From the NCBI GenBank assembly GCA_037044905.1, contig JBAOKB010000170.1:1-64000 (forward strand): 64,000 nucleotides of DNA, in the 5' to 3' direction. Every line of letters starts with the position of its first letter. Within the stretch, counting starts at the first letter, position 1. Both the position numbers and the translations under genes were made by a program. Under the pieces are notes generated by a model, which did not search any database, was not told the origin of the DNA, and worked only from the letters and a program-made list of their open reading frames with translations. The DNA comes from Hortaea werneckii (Eukaryota; Ascomycota; Dothideomycetes; Mycosphaerellales; Teratosphaeriaceae). This document shows, in pieces, positions 32,081-42,890 of the stretch.

Positions 32081-33452
32081 CTACCTCAACGCCCGCTGAG
32101 CGATATCCTTCCTATACTGCATTCCCTCAAACTTAATCCCCTCAACGGCCTTATACGTCTTATCGACCGCCTCACGCAGATCCTTACCCGTAGCCGTGGC
32201 AGCGATCACACGCCCGCCGCTCGTCTTCAACACTCCATCCTCACCCAACGCAGTCCCCGCGTGGAAGATGTACTGCCCGTCTTCCTCCCGCGGATACTGC
32301 ACCGTCATCGGCGTCCCCTTGGGGTAGCTCCCGGGATACCCTCCCGCGGCCACCACGACCGTGCAGGCGCTCAGCGGGGAAATGCTCAGGGTCTGGTTCG
32401 CGAGCGTGCCGTCTACGCACGCGAAGACGAGCTCGGCGAGGTCGTTGTTCAGCAGCGGGAGACAGGACTGCGACTCCGGGTCGCCGAAGCGGACGTTGTA
32501 TTCCAGGACTTTGGGGCCCTTGGCTGTCATCATTAGGCCGGTGAAGAGGCAGCCGTTGAAGGGCATCTTCTCGGCCGCCATCCCGTCGATGGTGGGTTTA
32601 AGTACCGTCCGTTCGATCTCCTCGAGCTGCTGGGGCGTGACGAGCGGAGTGGGAGCGTAGGTTCCCATACCGCCGGTGTTGGGGCCAGTGTCGTTGTCGC
32701 CGATACGCTTGTGGTCCTGGGCTGGCGGAAGGGAGAGGATGGTTTTGCCGTCCGAGAAAGACAGGATAGAGATCTCTTCGCCTTCGAGCAGCTCTTCGAT
32801 CACGACGCTGTTGCCTGCGTCGCCGAATTCGTGGTTGGCCATGACGGATTCCAGAGCCTGGCGGGCTTCGTGCATGTCCTTCGGGATGATGACGCCCTTG
32901 CCGCCTGCAAGACCATCGGCTTTGATGACGACTTTGTGGCTGACGACGTCGAGGTAGTTCTTGGCTGCGCCGTAATCGGTGAAGTTCTCATATTCGGCTG
33001 TTGGGATTTTGTGTTGCTTCATGAAGTCCTTGGAGAAGGTCTTGCTGCCCTCCATGCGAGCGGCAGTCTTGGAGGGCCCGAAGATCTTGATCGATGGTGC
33101 ATGCTCGTTGAAGTGGTCGGTGATACCTGCTACGAGCGTGGCCTCCGGACCAGGCAGAAGCAGGTTCAAATTGTTCGCCTGGGCATGGTTGACAAGGCCA
33201 GCAAAGTCGGTGTCTTTGACATTAGTGACATTGGTCGTTTTCGGGACGCTGAATTCACATTAGGCGTCGGTTCGTTAACAGGCTTGGACTCGTCTCCTAC
33301 CTCGGAGCGATTACCTACCCGGCAGTGCCGCCGTTGCCTGGGACGACATGAATGCATTCTACCTTGTCACTTTTGGCCAACTTCCAGGCGAGGACGTGCT
33401 CACGGCCACCGTTGCCTATGAGGAGAATACGAAGCGGAGTAGTGGAAGACAT
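32081..33452 (-). CDS. Phosphoribosylamine-glycine ligase (GARS), stand-alone
   Basis: Second step of purine synthesis: phosphoribosylamine + glycine + ATP give GAR. Exons are 33319-33452 and 32081-33248, with a 70-nt intron (33249-33318); 433 residues, the size of a single GARS (PurD). The N-terminus has ILLIGNGGREHVLAWKL and PGNGGTAG, then TTNVTNVKDTDFAGLV. The ATP-grasp core has KADGLAGGKGVII, VVIEELLEGEEISILSFSDG, NTGGMGTYAP and LEYNVRFGDPESQ. In S. cerevisiae and many fungi GARS is fused to AIR synthetase (ADE5,7). Here the frame stops at RKDIAQRALR, exactly at the domain border, and nothing AIRS-like follows. Divergent from the MINDY gene. Confidence 0.95.
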
Positions 33453-33979
33453 GACAGGCAGCGAGTGGCGTTGCTATGGCTTCCGGAATAGGAAGGAAGG
33501 AAGGAAATGAACAGGCAATTTCGCTAAATTTCTGAAGTGAATGCTGTGGATTCATCAGTCGGAAGTTCGGGATGGAGGCCCGAGGCGGGATGCGAGGTTG
33601 TGGCTGTGCGGCTCGCTTGTGATGTAATGTGGCGGTACGTGAGGCGTTACCCTTGATGAGCACCGGCTACGCAACTTAGTACAGGTACGCGTACTGAACC
33701 GCAGCTATCGGCCGGACGGTGGATGGTTGATACAAGAAGGATTCGCTCGACCGTGGCGTACACTGGTGCCTACACCTTCCACGCAACGCCATAGCCGGCG
33801 ACTACATCTCTCTTTCTCTGGTCAACCAGCTTAGACCTCACCGGAACGTCACGGCCTCCGACTGGAGCTACCGATACCACATTCACCTACCCAAGTTGGA
33901 CGTGCGCCTGGACCTGAAATATAGCGTGCCAGAGTAACACCCACCCATCCGCTCTCGCCCCGCCTCGCCTCCCTCCGAG
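33453..33979. promoter_or_regulatory. Divergent promoter region, GARS / MINDY
   Basis: About 530 nt between two divergent starts. No gene and no clear TATA element. Confidence 0.5.
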
Positions 33980-36898
33980 ATGGTGACAAGAAAACCATCC
34001 GCGGGTGGTCCGCCGCCGCTCGACACTTCTGCCCAGTCACACACGGGTCACCAGAACAGTAACAACCCGAACCCGCCTTATCCGACCAGCCCAGTTCAGA
34101 CCCAGACAGCGCTCGACCGATCCAAGACCATCCACTCCGCTTCATCAGTCTACAGTCCCAACCTGCACGACAGCCCAGCGTTCGATCTCATCGGCATGGA
34201 CGAAGCCCGTCAGCGTCCGCGGCGGGACTCGGATGTCAGCTCGCATGGCACCTGGGCAGATTCAGAGGACGAGGAGGAGGACAGAGACGAGGCCGACATT
34301 CCGAAGCCGTTACAGATCAGAGCCAGCCAGGACTTGAGAGACCAGCGGCATCAGAATGAGCAGCAACAGAGTGAGCAGCACCCTGCACAGGACCCAGAAT
34401 CTCAACAAGTCAGCCGCGAGGAGCTGCCTGCAATACTTCGGCCGGGAGCGTCTGATACGAGTAGGAGAGTCAGCCAGGAAAGTAGAAGGCCCGAGGAGGA
34501 GCCAGTATCAAATCCATGGGCCACACAGAGCAGCTCTCAGGCGACCACCCATACAACGCCGTCGAATAACCCATACAGGCCATACAGACAGCCGAATGGC
34601 TATGCAGAGAACGATCTGCAATCCGCTTGGCAGCCGCAGCAACCACAAACGGCGCCACCTGCGCCTCCGGTTGAGCTGCCGACGGTTCAAACCCCCGCAG
34701 ACGAGCTCTCCAAGCTATCATTCAATGATCACGGGAGGGAGGCAGAAGAGATACCAGACCAGGCACCCGCCATTTTGCCGGAATCGCAGCCACAAGGACA
34801 GATGGACAACCTGTCGTCAAACAATCCATGGCGGAGGCCTTCACAAGACGAAACGCAGCAGCAGCCACAGCGAGACGCGAGTTCACAGTTTGCCGAGCAG
34901 CTTTTCGAGGCGCCTAGCAACCCACCACAGCAACAACAAGAATACGCACCACCGCCCGGTCCGGCACCCAAATCAGCACCATCCGAACCTTCAACATCCC
35001 TTCTTGACCAAGATGAGCCCATGGGACAAATTCCATCTGCAAATGAGCAACACCGGCCAGAAAACATCACGACGGCACCACCTCCCGCTGGTATATCGAC
35101 AGATGCTGGACCAGAAACGCCAGGGACTCAGGCTCGCAGACAAAGAAGCGAGCACTATGCCATCAAACACATAAATTGGTCTTCGCATGCGTCCGGTAGC
35201 ATGCAACGGAGCCCCATATTGACTCAAAACGCTAATGGACCATGTCCCCTTCTGGCCCTTGTCAACGCACTCGTGCTTAGTACACCGCCCGGTCTGGAAA
35301 CAGCTTTGTTGGAGACTTTGGGATCACGAGAACAAGTCAGTCTAGGATTGTTGCTGGATGCAGTATTCGATGAGCTCATGTCCGGTCGTCGAGGGGATAC
35401 TGCGCATGAGTTACCAGATGTAGGCGAGTTATACGGATTCTTGTTGACGCTTCACACCGGCATGAATGTCAACCCTCGTTTCATCACTCCCGCGTCCGCA
35501 CCGCGTGGCAGTCTGGATCTCTCACCACCTGACAAGACGGGCCTCCACCCTTCAGAGAGAGCTCAGACCAAAGCTGGAGCATTTGAGGAGACGAAGGAGA
35601 TGCGCCTGTACAGCACATTCAGCATTCCACTTATCCACGGCTGGACACCTCCAAGAGATACTCCCGCATACCAGGCTATGGAGAGAAGCGCGCCGACGTT
35701 TGAAGAAGCGCAGAATATCCAATTTTTCGAGTCGGAATTGAATGATAAACAACGAGCCGAGGGTCTGAATGCAGGTGAACAGCAGACCTTGCGAGACATA
35801 GAAACGATCAAATCTTTCTTGAACTCATGGCCCACGCAATTGACAGATTATGGGCTGGAAACCATTTCTTCGACTCTCCAACCTGGTCAGATTGCGATCT
35901 TGTTCCGAAACGATCATTTCAGCACTTTATACAAAGAACCTGGGAGAGGCGCTTTGATGACGCTGGTTACCGACAGTGGATATGGAAGCCATGATGAGAT
36001 TGTTTGGGAGAGTCTTGTTGATGTCAATGGCGCTGCGAGCGAGTACTTTAGCGGGGACTTTCGGAGCGTCAGCCATGGCAGCACAGGCGGTCCATCAGCA
36101 ATGGACGGAAGCATGGCGAGTGCTCATGTACCACGATCTTCAGCAGGTGCTGCTGAAAGTGGACCGCCTCTCCCAGGCCCCAGACCGGTGTCCGGACATG
36201 AGGATGTTCCACCGCGAAACACTAATGACGGCGAAGGAGCAACCGCCCAGCGCACCCTCTCTGAGCAAGAGGACCACGACATGGCCCTTGCGCTTCAACT
36301 CCAAGAAGAAGAGGAAGACCAACAGCGCCAAGCAGAACAACGACGGCGCCGTGAACAAGAACTCTCGGAACGCTACCTCTCCAGCTCATCACCAGACGGA
36401 CCACGGCCTCCAATCCCACCCCGACGCTCCAACAACGCCACCTCTAGACGCTCCTCCGGACCCACCCCTAGCGGTCGTCCACCCGTTCGTCGCCGGAGCG
36501 ACGAAGATGACGACGGCGCCCCGCCCCCTCCTACCTACGAACAAAGCGCTTCTGACCGTCCCTACCGACCCGCCGGCGCAACGGCGAGCAGCGGACTCCA
36601 ACAAGGAAACCCCCTGAACGCCTACGACGCGCTCCGCGCCCAGCAGCAACAACACCAAGGCGGAAGTCCCTCGATCGCCAACGGTCGACGACAGAGCCAG
36701 CAAGGCGGCGTCGGTGGCCGGATGCGAAGGCGAAGCGGACAGATGATGCCGGGCGGTATGCCTCCGCCATCCTCGGGCAGCTCATCTGTCCCGCCGGGGG
36801 CTTATGCGCCCCAGCAGCAGCAGCAGGCTGCAGGAGGAGGGAGGACACAGGGTGCGGCTGGGGTTAGGGATGCTGAGGAGAGGTGTGCGGTTATGTAA
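33980..36898 (+). CDS. MINDY-family deubiquitinase with a C-terminal CaaX-like end
   Basis: Cysteine protease that trims K48-linked polyubiquitin (MINDY/FAM63 family; yeast Miy1). Single exon, 972 residues. A disordered Gln/Pro/Ser-rich N-terminus (1-385) is followed by the catalytic domain: YAIKHINW, QNANGPCPLLALVNAL with the oxyanion glutamine at 416 and the nucleophile Cys422, SLGLLLDAVFDEL, DVGELYGFLLTLHTGMNVNP, EFFESEL-like IQFFESELND, and the general-base His646 in FRNDHFSTLYK. Near 760, DHDMALALQLQEEEEDQQ resembles the ubiquitin-interacting motif found after MINDY domains. The last four residues are CAVM, which fits a CaaX prenylation box. The remainder is low complexity. All catalytic residues are intact. 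Confidence 0.93.
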   Translation: MVTRKPSAGGPPPLDTSAQSHTGHQNSNNPNPPYPTSPVQTQTALDRSKTIHSASSVYSPNLHDSPAFDLIGMDEARQRPRRDSDVSSHGTWADSEDEEEDRDEADIPKPLQIRASQDLRDQRHQNEQQQSEQHPAQDPESQQVSREELPAILRPGASDTSRRVSQESRRPEEEPVSNPWATQSSSQATTHTTPSNNPYRPYRQPNGYAENDLQSAWQPQQPQTAPPAPPVELPTVQTPADELSKLSFNDHGREAEEIPDQAPAILPESQPQGQMDNLSSNNPWRRPSQDETQQQPQRDASSQFAEQLFEAPSNPPQQQQEYAPPPGPAPKSAPSEPSTSLLDQDEPMGQIPSANEQHRPENITTAPPPAGISTDAGPETPGTQARRQRSEHYAIKHINWSSHASGSMQRSPILTQNANGPCPLLALVNALVLSTPPGLETALLETLGSREQVSLGLLLDAVFDELMSGRRGDTAHELPDVGELYGFLLTLHTGMNVNPRFITPASAPRGSLDLSPPDKTGLHPSERAQTKAGAFEETKEMRLYSTFSIPLIHGWTPPRDTPAYQAMERSAPTFEEAQNIQFFESELNDKQRAEGLNAGEQQTLRDIETIKSFLNSWPTQLTDYGLETISSTLQPGQIAILFRNDHFSTLYKEPGRGALMTLVTDSGYGSHDEIVWESLVDVNGAASEYFSGDFRSVSHGSTGGPSAMDGSMASAHVPRSSAGAAESGPPLPGPRPVSGHEDVPPRNTNDGEGATAQRTLSEQEDHDMALALQLQEEEEDQQRQAEQRRRREQELSERYLSSSSPDGPRPPIPPRRSNNATSRRSSGPTPSGRPPVRRRSDEDDDGAPPPPTYEQSASDRPYRPAGATASSGLQQGNPLNAYDALRAQQQQHQGGSPSIANGRRQSQQGGVGGRMRRRSGQMMPGGMPPPSSGSSSVPPGAYAPQQQQQAAGGGRTQGAAGVRDAEERCAVM

Positions 36899-38042
36899 GA
36901 TGGAGGGTTTTCGATACGTAGCGTACCATCCCACTTTTGGGAGATCATGTGTTCAGAAATTTGTGCGTAGGATGGATGAAAAGGGTGGGGAGGTTGATAC
37001 CAAGCTTGGAAGGTCTCTGGGGATTTTTGCTGTGGAACATTGGATGTTTAGTGACTTGGTGGAGGGAGTGCAATGTCCGCGAAAGGAAAAGAGGACGACC
37101 GTAGCAGTAATCAGTGATACCCTCTGTGAATTTATTTACCAATTAAGACAGATTTTTCATAATAGGGTCCCCTCTATTTGATCATTTCGACCTTTTTTTT
37201 TTTTTTTTCTTTTCCCCTTCCGTTTCGTTGAAAAGCAATTACATCTTGCAGCGCCCTCAAGAGGCTTGGCTTCTATCCGAAAGGGAGATCGTTTCTAGTT
37301 TGCATGTGAAGACATGCCCAGATGACTTTTGAGTATCATTGCCATCTGTGCCCGACCCTCCCTCCATCTGCATCGATTCGCCAGCGAATCGAAAGACGAA
37401 TTCCAGGCCCACGTGGCTCAATGAGCTTCGACTAAGCATAGTCATTGGGCATCCTTTATTCAACAGCAAGTGAACGAAACATAAGGATCTCCTCCACCCT
37501 TTGTTGTCTGGATGCAATGTCGTCCAATCAGCGGGGCACATGGGGAGGGAAGGGGGCGAGGGCGGGGCGGAAGCTATGTACATTCTTGCCCTTCATCGTG
37601 GCAAGAACTCGGCTTCTCAGCGCTTCCGTGGCTATGGCGAGGAAGATGGTGTACCCTGGATGTGAATGCTATCCGCGCAAGCAAAGCATTATTATTATCA
37701 CCCGTCGTCGCCCCAAGGTTGCTTGAGTCCACTTCCCATTTCCCAAGGTCAACATATCCTCCTTGCTTCTTTGTTTCGCAGCCGGGCGACGCGCAGTTCT
37801 CAAAGTACCTACTTACAGGGCTAATATAAGGTAAATGCGAATCTATACATTCATTTGGGTGACATCTGACAGCAAATGCAGCGCGCGCATTGTCTGACAG
37901 CCTCGAAAAGAAGAGGACGTGAAAATGAATTAGGATTATAAGTCTGCCGTCGAACACACTCCGCGGCGCCTGCGACATTGCCTTCCAGGTTGCTTTGCGC
38001 CACTTCAGGCTAAAGCCCTGGGCATTTCTGAAGCACGACGAG
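36899..38042. other. Intergenic region
   Basis: About 1.1 kb, no supported gene. A T run lies at about 37194-37208. The open frames between 37257 and 38056 overlap on both strands and look compositional. Confidence 0.45.
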
Positions 38043-39728
38043 ATGACGGACTTCACGCCTCCGTCTCACATTCAACAACAACAATGTTTCGATTCTGATC
38101 GTACAAAGCCGGAATTTCCAAAGTCGCTGGTAGGCGCCAACGTCCTTCTCGCCACCGAGTCACTTGGCCCCGTCAATGGCGTTAGCAGGACCACTCAAAG
38201 CCTGGTCGACTACCTTCGCAGCAATGGGGTAAATGTTGCAACATGTTCGCCGCAGTTCATCGGCCAACACATCAATACGACAGAGACCAAACCGGAGAGA
38301 CAACCCATCATCAACCCGGACTTCCTACGTAAAGTGGAGGCCAAGTCGTCTGCCTTAGCTTCGCGAGCGATCGGCGGCTCATGGCAGTTTCACGACTCCA
38401 GACGCGATAGCGTGATCTCTACTGATGGTCCATTGGCTCTTACGCCATCTACGCCGGCTAAGAACCCTCCCATCATCAAACGAAACAGGTCCGGAGATAT
38501 TAAACCAGGCCACGGGAAGCCCAACAATGCCATCTTAGACTTCAGGCTCAAAGGATCCCCTTTACCCTACAACCCTGATCTGACCGTAGCCTACCCATTC
38601 CGACTAGGGGTGGTATACGACCAGACTTTCAACCCGGATATCGTCTACCTCGCCAGTCCCGCCTCAGTCGGTTTCCAATTCCTCATCCAGCTCCGACAGC
38701 TCGACAACCCGCCTCCAACCTTCCTAAACTTTCAAACCGACCTGTCAGCATATGCCGAGATCCTATTCCCGTCCCCCTTGGACCGGTATGCGGTCTATCT
38801 ACTCCACTTGGTCCAAGGGTATCTCTTCCGTTCGCCATCCGTGCAAACAATCTTCTACCCGTCCTCGCACGTGCGGGAGTACATGGAAGCAGCAGGCGCG
38901 CCTTCATACAAGATGAGGCAGCTCGGTCGGGGCGTCGATACGAATCTCTTCAATCCTTGTCGGCGAAAGAAGGGGTATCGGAAGGTGGATGGCTCGCTCC
39001 TGGCACCCAACGACGAAATCGTCTTTGCTTGCGTCTGTCGATTAGCACCAGAGAAGGGGTTTGAGTTTCTGGCCCAAGCGACGAAGAAGCTCGCTGAGAC
39101 TGGGTTGGCGTTCAAATTACTCATCGTCGGCGACAACAAGAATCAGGCGGTCGTCAAAGAGGTGAAGGACTTCTTCCTCGGCCTGGACGACTACGTCCAC
39201 TTCACTGGGATGCTGCGCGGCACAGCCCTGGCAGAGGCCTACGCAGCGGCAGACATCTTCCTGCACTGCTCCATCACCGAGACCTTCGGTCTAGTCGTGC
39301 TGGAGTCCATGGCCTCGGGTGTCCCAGTTATTGCCCGTGACGAAGGCGGGCCGTCCGAGACTGTCAAGCATGGCAGGTCGGGATACCTCGTCCCGCCTAG
39401 CGACCTCGATTCCTTCGTTAGACGATCCTATGATCTTGCCAGGGATCCTGAGCTTCGACAGAGACTCTCAGCCAATGCACGCATACAAGCTCTGGACACT
39501 ACATGGGAAAAGATCAACAATGCTGTCGCCGTCGAACTAGCTGCGGCCTTGGAGAGACAGCCGCGCAAATCAGACCACCAGAAGCGTCACGATGGTGACT
39601 ACGGCTCCTGGACAGCTACACTCCGCGTGTACGTCGCAGTCGGGCTCATCTGGGGATTCTGGTTCATCGCCGTCATCCCCATGCTTGCATGTGGGAAAGT
39701 CCACGGTCTGCTCCGGAAGAAGTTGTAA
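38043..39728 (+). CDS. Glycosyltransferase family 4 protein with C-terminal membrane anchor
   Basis: Retaining glycosyltransferase, GT-B fold, with an SQD2/mannosyltransferase-like core; donor and acceptor unknown. First ATG at 38043 (MTDFTPPSHIQ); 561 residues, no intron. The N-terminal domain begins NVLLATESLGPVNGVSRTTQSLVDYL. The C-terminal nucleotide-sugar domain has VCRLAPEKGFEFLAQA, LLIVGDNKNQ, VHFTGMLRG and the E-x7-E motif in ITETFGLVVLESMASGVPVIA with GGPSE after it. An insert at about 95-180 is Ser/Pro-rich. The end, YVAVGLIWGFWFIAVIPMLACG, is a single membrane helix with a basic tail, which suggests a lumen- or cytosol-facing enzyme anchored in ER or Golgi membrane (inference). Confidence 0.88.
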   Translation: MTDFTPPSHIQQQQCFDSDRTKPEFPKSLVGANVLLATESLGPVNGVSRTTQSLVDYLRSNGVNVATCSPQFIGQHINTTETKPERQPIINPDFLRKVEAKSSALASRAIGGSWQFHDSRRDSVISTDGPLALTPSTPAKNPPIIKRNRSGDIKPGHGKPNNAILDFRLKGSPLPYNPDLTVAYPFRLGVVYDQTFNPDIVYLASPASVGFQFLIQLRQLDNPPPTFLNFQTDLSAYAEILFPSPLDRYAVYLLHLVQGYLFRSPSVQTIFYPSSHVREYMEAAGAPSYKMRQLGRGVDTNLFNPCRRKKGYRKVDGSLLAPNDEIVFACVCRLAPEKGFEFLAQATKKLAETGLAFKLLIVGDNKNQAVVKEVKDFFLGLDDYVHFTGMLRGTALAEAYAAADIFLHCSITETFGLVVLESMASGVPVIARDEGGPSETVKHGRSGYLVPPSDLDSFVRRSYDLARDPELRQRLSANARIQALDTTWEKINNAVAVELAAALERQPRKSDHQKRHDGDYGSWTATLRVYVAVGLIWGFWFIAVIPMLACGKVHGLLRKKL

Positions 39729-40349
39729 AGGATGATGATTCTGCAGGCGTTTGGCGGAGACATTTTGGATAGTCAAGATGATTTTAATTTCTTGCAGGCG
39801 TTGGTCAATAGAGGTTCGGAGGCTGAGAATGGAATACCCCCTTTTTTTAAGTTTAGCACTGGCTGAGGATAAATCTTACCTGACGAACATTTGCTTATTT
39901 TTTTTTTTTTCAATACAACAGAATACACACGAATACAGCATCCTTCGCATTCGACATCTTCGATTTGACTGCCATGGTCCAAGGTTTCCACTTTCCATGG
40001 AAAGCTGCCAAGAATTTGGTGGGTTTGTCTGCTTTGTAGTGAAGTTCAAGGTCTTTGTTCGACGACGCTCAGTACAATGGCATTCTTAGGTGAATTTTAG
40101 TGAAATATAGCATTATTTTCGTCCTCAATCGCCTGACACAAGTGCTCTGGTCCCCGGCTGCATAGTCGTAGCATTGTCTCTTGCTTTTGGTACTGATCGT
40201 TCTGTCTCGCTGCCGACATTCATTCGCCATCCGTTTCTCATTGCCGGTAGAGCATACTGCAATAGACATATCCTAGTATCGCAGCAGAAGTCTCAAAGAA
40301 GCTCAAGAATCAATTGATCTTAGCAAAAGAGATACAGCCGCAACGTGAA
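39729..40349. other. Intergenic region
   Basis: No supported gene. A T run lies at about 39899-39910. The upstream in-frame TTG codons before 40350 are not used as a start. Confidence 0.45.
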
Positions 40350-42233
40350 ATGGAGGGCAGTCATTTCCCCAACACCAACAACTTCGATGGCGGTCAGTAC
40401 CCCAACACCCACAACTTCGATTTCTTCGCCCAACTCCCTGAAACGATCGATCCAGCTCTGCTAAGCTCCAACTTTCCAAACCAGGCACTACAGTATCCAT
40501 CTCCAGTCTTCTTCTGCTCAACATGCGGGGAGCAGCATCCCGATCAAGCCAGCCTTACTAGTCATGGCCACTGGGTCCACATGGTCGAGGCTTCGCTCGA
40601 CTGTGCCGGGACAGGCTGTGAATTCTGTAGTTTCGTCGTCATGGATCCTGGAGATAATGGAGAAGGTTCGCAGAACGATGGATTGCAACAAGAGGCAGGA
40701 GCGGAGGGATTCTCTGTTGAATTGCAGACTCAGGGGATTTTAGGTGAGCAATGGCAGGACCAAAGTGATCCTTTTATCCCCTACGACTTTTCGGGAGAGC
40801 TTGGTGTTCAGATGACTGGTGGCGCATTTGCTGAACAGCAGATGCAGCTCGATGCGGATGCCGTCTGGACCCCATCCTCGTCCACGAACTACTACAACGC
40901 GCCCATCGTCCCTTCGATCGAGCAACCATCGGGTCCACCCCAACCTTCAAAGACGCCACCCACACCACCTCGTAAGCCAAAATCATTAACGCCCGTCCAT
41001 TCCTGGCTCGCCTACACAGACGGGCACACGGAGACCAATCTGCCACGCTACATGTCCCAAATCGAAATCGGCATCTACGACGCCCCAACCAACACCTGGA
41101 CACACCCACCCCGACGCAAACCAGGCCTACTCCTGGACCCAACGACCTCGCAACCAGTCTACAGCACCATCAACCCCACAAGCATCCTAAACGCGATCCC
41201 CTTCCTCCCAACCGAATTCCACTCCACCACGCCGCTCTGGCTGATCAACCTCTGGCTGCGCCGGTCAGCCGAGGAAGGGCTCTACGTCGGGATCGGGGAC
41301 CTGACGGACCGATGTATCTGGGCCAAAGACGCGAAAGCGGGGAGTTCGTCGAACGCGGAGCGCCGCACGACGATGAGCGTCAGGGTGCAGCGGTATAATA
41401 TGGCGATCGGGCAGCTGCCCGTCGTGGAGAAGCGACATAAGGGGTTACCAGCGCAGCAGGCGATGGGGACTGTCGAGGGACTGGCGGTGCTGCAGGGCGA
41501 GCTGAATACGTGTTGGCAGCCGAATCAGATGACGAGGAAGGGTCCGTGGGTGGTGTGTCAGCCTGTGAGCCATACGGCGTATGAGGGTGCTGGACCTGGC
41601 GTTGTGGGTGGCGGAGCCGCAGGGAATGAGGTCGTGATTGAGACGTTGTATGGGTTGAGTGAAAGGATGAAAAGGATTAGTGACGGCATGATATTCCTGG
41701 ATGGACTTGCTGAGGGTATAGGCTTACAGTCTGATGCGGCAAGTCGCAGCGCAGTGAGGAAGCGGATCGAAGCAGACAAGTCTCGGGACTTGGATGAAGA
41801 GTTCGAGATCTGGGCGGCTGGTGGTCGATATCCTGACCTGACTGTCAAACACACAGAACGCGCGCTGGAGAACGCCAATTCGGAGGAAGAAGTCCTGGCT
41901 GTGCTCTGGGGACATCTTCCGACTATTCGAACACTTAAGCGGGCGGCGAAACCATCATCACCGACGGTGTGGGAGCAGACGAGCCCACAACGTGTCGCAC
42001 TCCTGCTCACAATCACCCACGGAACTTTTGAGTTCATGACCGAAGGAGCGATAGAAGCCATCGATGCAGCTCTTGCAGCCAACCCAAAGCCCAGCTTTAC
42101 TCTGCAGCAGCCGCTGGACCAACCATCAGACCAAGGGTCACAACAAGGTTTTGGCGGAACCTTCGAACAGGGGAGTGGCATTTTCGGTGGCTGTACTGAC
42201 GTGGATGTCGAAATGGTGGACATGGACGGTTGA
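40350..42233 (+). CDS. Orphan protein with one C2H2-like zinc finger
   Basis: Function not recognised. First ATG at 40350 (MEGSHFPN), 627 residues, no intron. The N-terminus has a short internal repeat (FPNTNNFDGG, then YPNTHNFDFF). A single C-x2-C-x12-H-x3-H-type element follows (FFCSTCGEQHPDQASLTSHGH, then WVH), and nearby DCAGTGCEFCSF supplies more cysteines. The middle is Gln/Pro-rich; after it a folded-looking region runs from SWLAYTDGH to LWLRRS, GIGDLTDRCIW and ERMKRISDGMIFLDGL, ending in an acidic tail (DVEMVDMDG). The finger and acidic tail would suit a nuclear regulator, but that is inference from two weak marks. The frame is undamaged over 1.9 kb with a strong C-to-G change in third positions at about 41260. 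Confidence 0.75.
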   Translation: MEGSHFPNTNNFDGGQYPNTHNFDFFAQLPETIDPALLSSNFPNQALQYPSPVFFCSTCGEQHPDQASLTSHGHWVHMVEASLDCAGTGCEFCSFVVMDPGDNGEGSQNDGLQQEAGAEGFSVELQTQGILGEQWQDQSDPFIPYDFSGELGVQMTGGAFAEQQMQLDADAVWTPSSSTNYYNAPIVPSIEQPSGPPQPSKTPPTPPRKPKSLTPVHSWLAYTDGHTETNLPRYMSQIEIGIYDAPTNTWTHPPRRKPGLLLDPTTSQPVYSTINPTSILNAIPFLPTEFHSTTPLWLINLWLRRSAEEGLYVGIGDLTDRCIWAKDAKAGSSSNAERRTTMSVRVQRYNMAIGQLPVVEKRHKGLPAQQAMGTVEGLAVLQGELNTCWQPNQMTRKGPWVVCQPVSHTAYEGAGPGVVGGGAAGNEVVIETLYGLSERMKRISDGMIFLDGLAEGIGLQSDAASRSAVRKRIEADKSRDLDEEFEIWAAGGRYPDLTVKHTERALENANSEEEVLAVLWGHLPTIRTLKRAAKPSSPTVWEQTSPQRVALLLTITHGTFEFMTEGAIEAIDAALAANPKPSFTLQQPLDQPSDQGSQQGFGGTFEQGSGIFGGCTDVDVEMVDMDG

Positions 42234-42890
42234 GAAGGAAATCGGATAATTTGGCATTGTTGACAGCCGTGAGAATGGGCAGCCGGGAGAGGGCGACGTG
42301 CTCATCGATGACCGACCCGTTCGAAGATCAAACGAGCTTGAGAGCTATGCAATGGTGGCATCTGGCATTTGGCGTTTGCTTTCCTGTCCTGTTCTTCTTG
42401 GTGCAGTGTTACCCAAACAGCGGATACAGATAAATCGTAATGTGTTGCTGCTTAGCTTCAAACAGAATTTTTGAAAGGGCCAATTCGAGTTCTTTTGCCA
42501 TGAAGTCTGACCACGTCCCGAACCTCCCCCAATCACCAGCTTCTGTCTCACCCTCCTTACTATCCCTCAGACAGATTCTTTGACAGTCCAACTTGCAGGT
42601 GGTTCCCTGTATGGCTGGGCCCGCGCTCAGTCACAAGTTCGCGAGCAACATGCATTGAGGCAAAGTAAGCATGGTCGCTCCTGCTGGCACTTCTGCGTGA
42701 GCTTCTCAAGGTACGACCAGCCATGACCCCGGCATTGTGACCCCAAGAGGTTCCAGTGATGACACGCTGGAAGGCATCACTGGAAATCAATAGCTTGTAT
42801 GCAAATGGCGGAAGCATTCTGTGCTCCACGTCTTCGCACCCCTTTCAGTTTCTTCGTTCCAATATCAATCGCATTCGCCAAAGTTTCATC
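42234..42890. other. Convergent 3' region
   Basis: About 650 nt between the orphan gene and cyclin H, which point toward each other. No supported gene. Confidence 0.5.
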
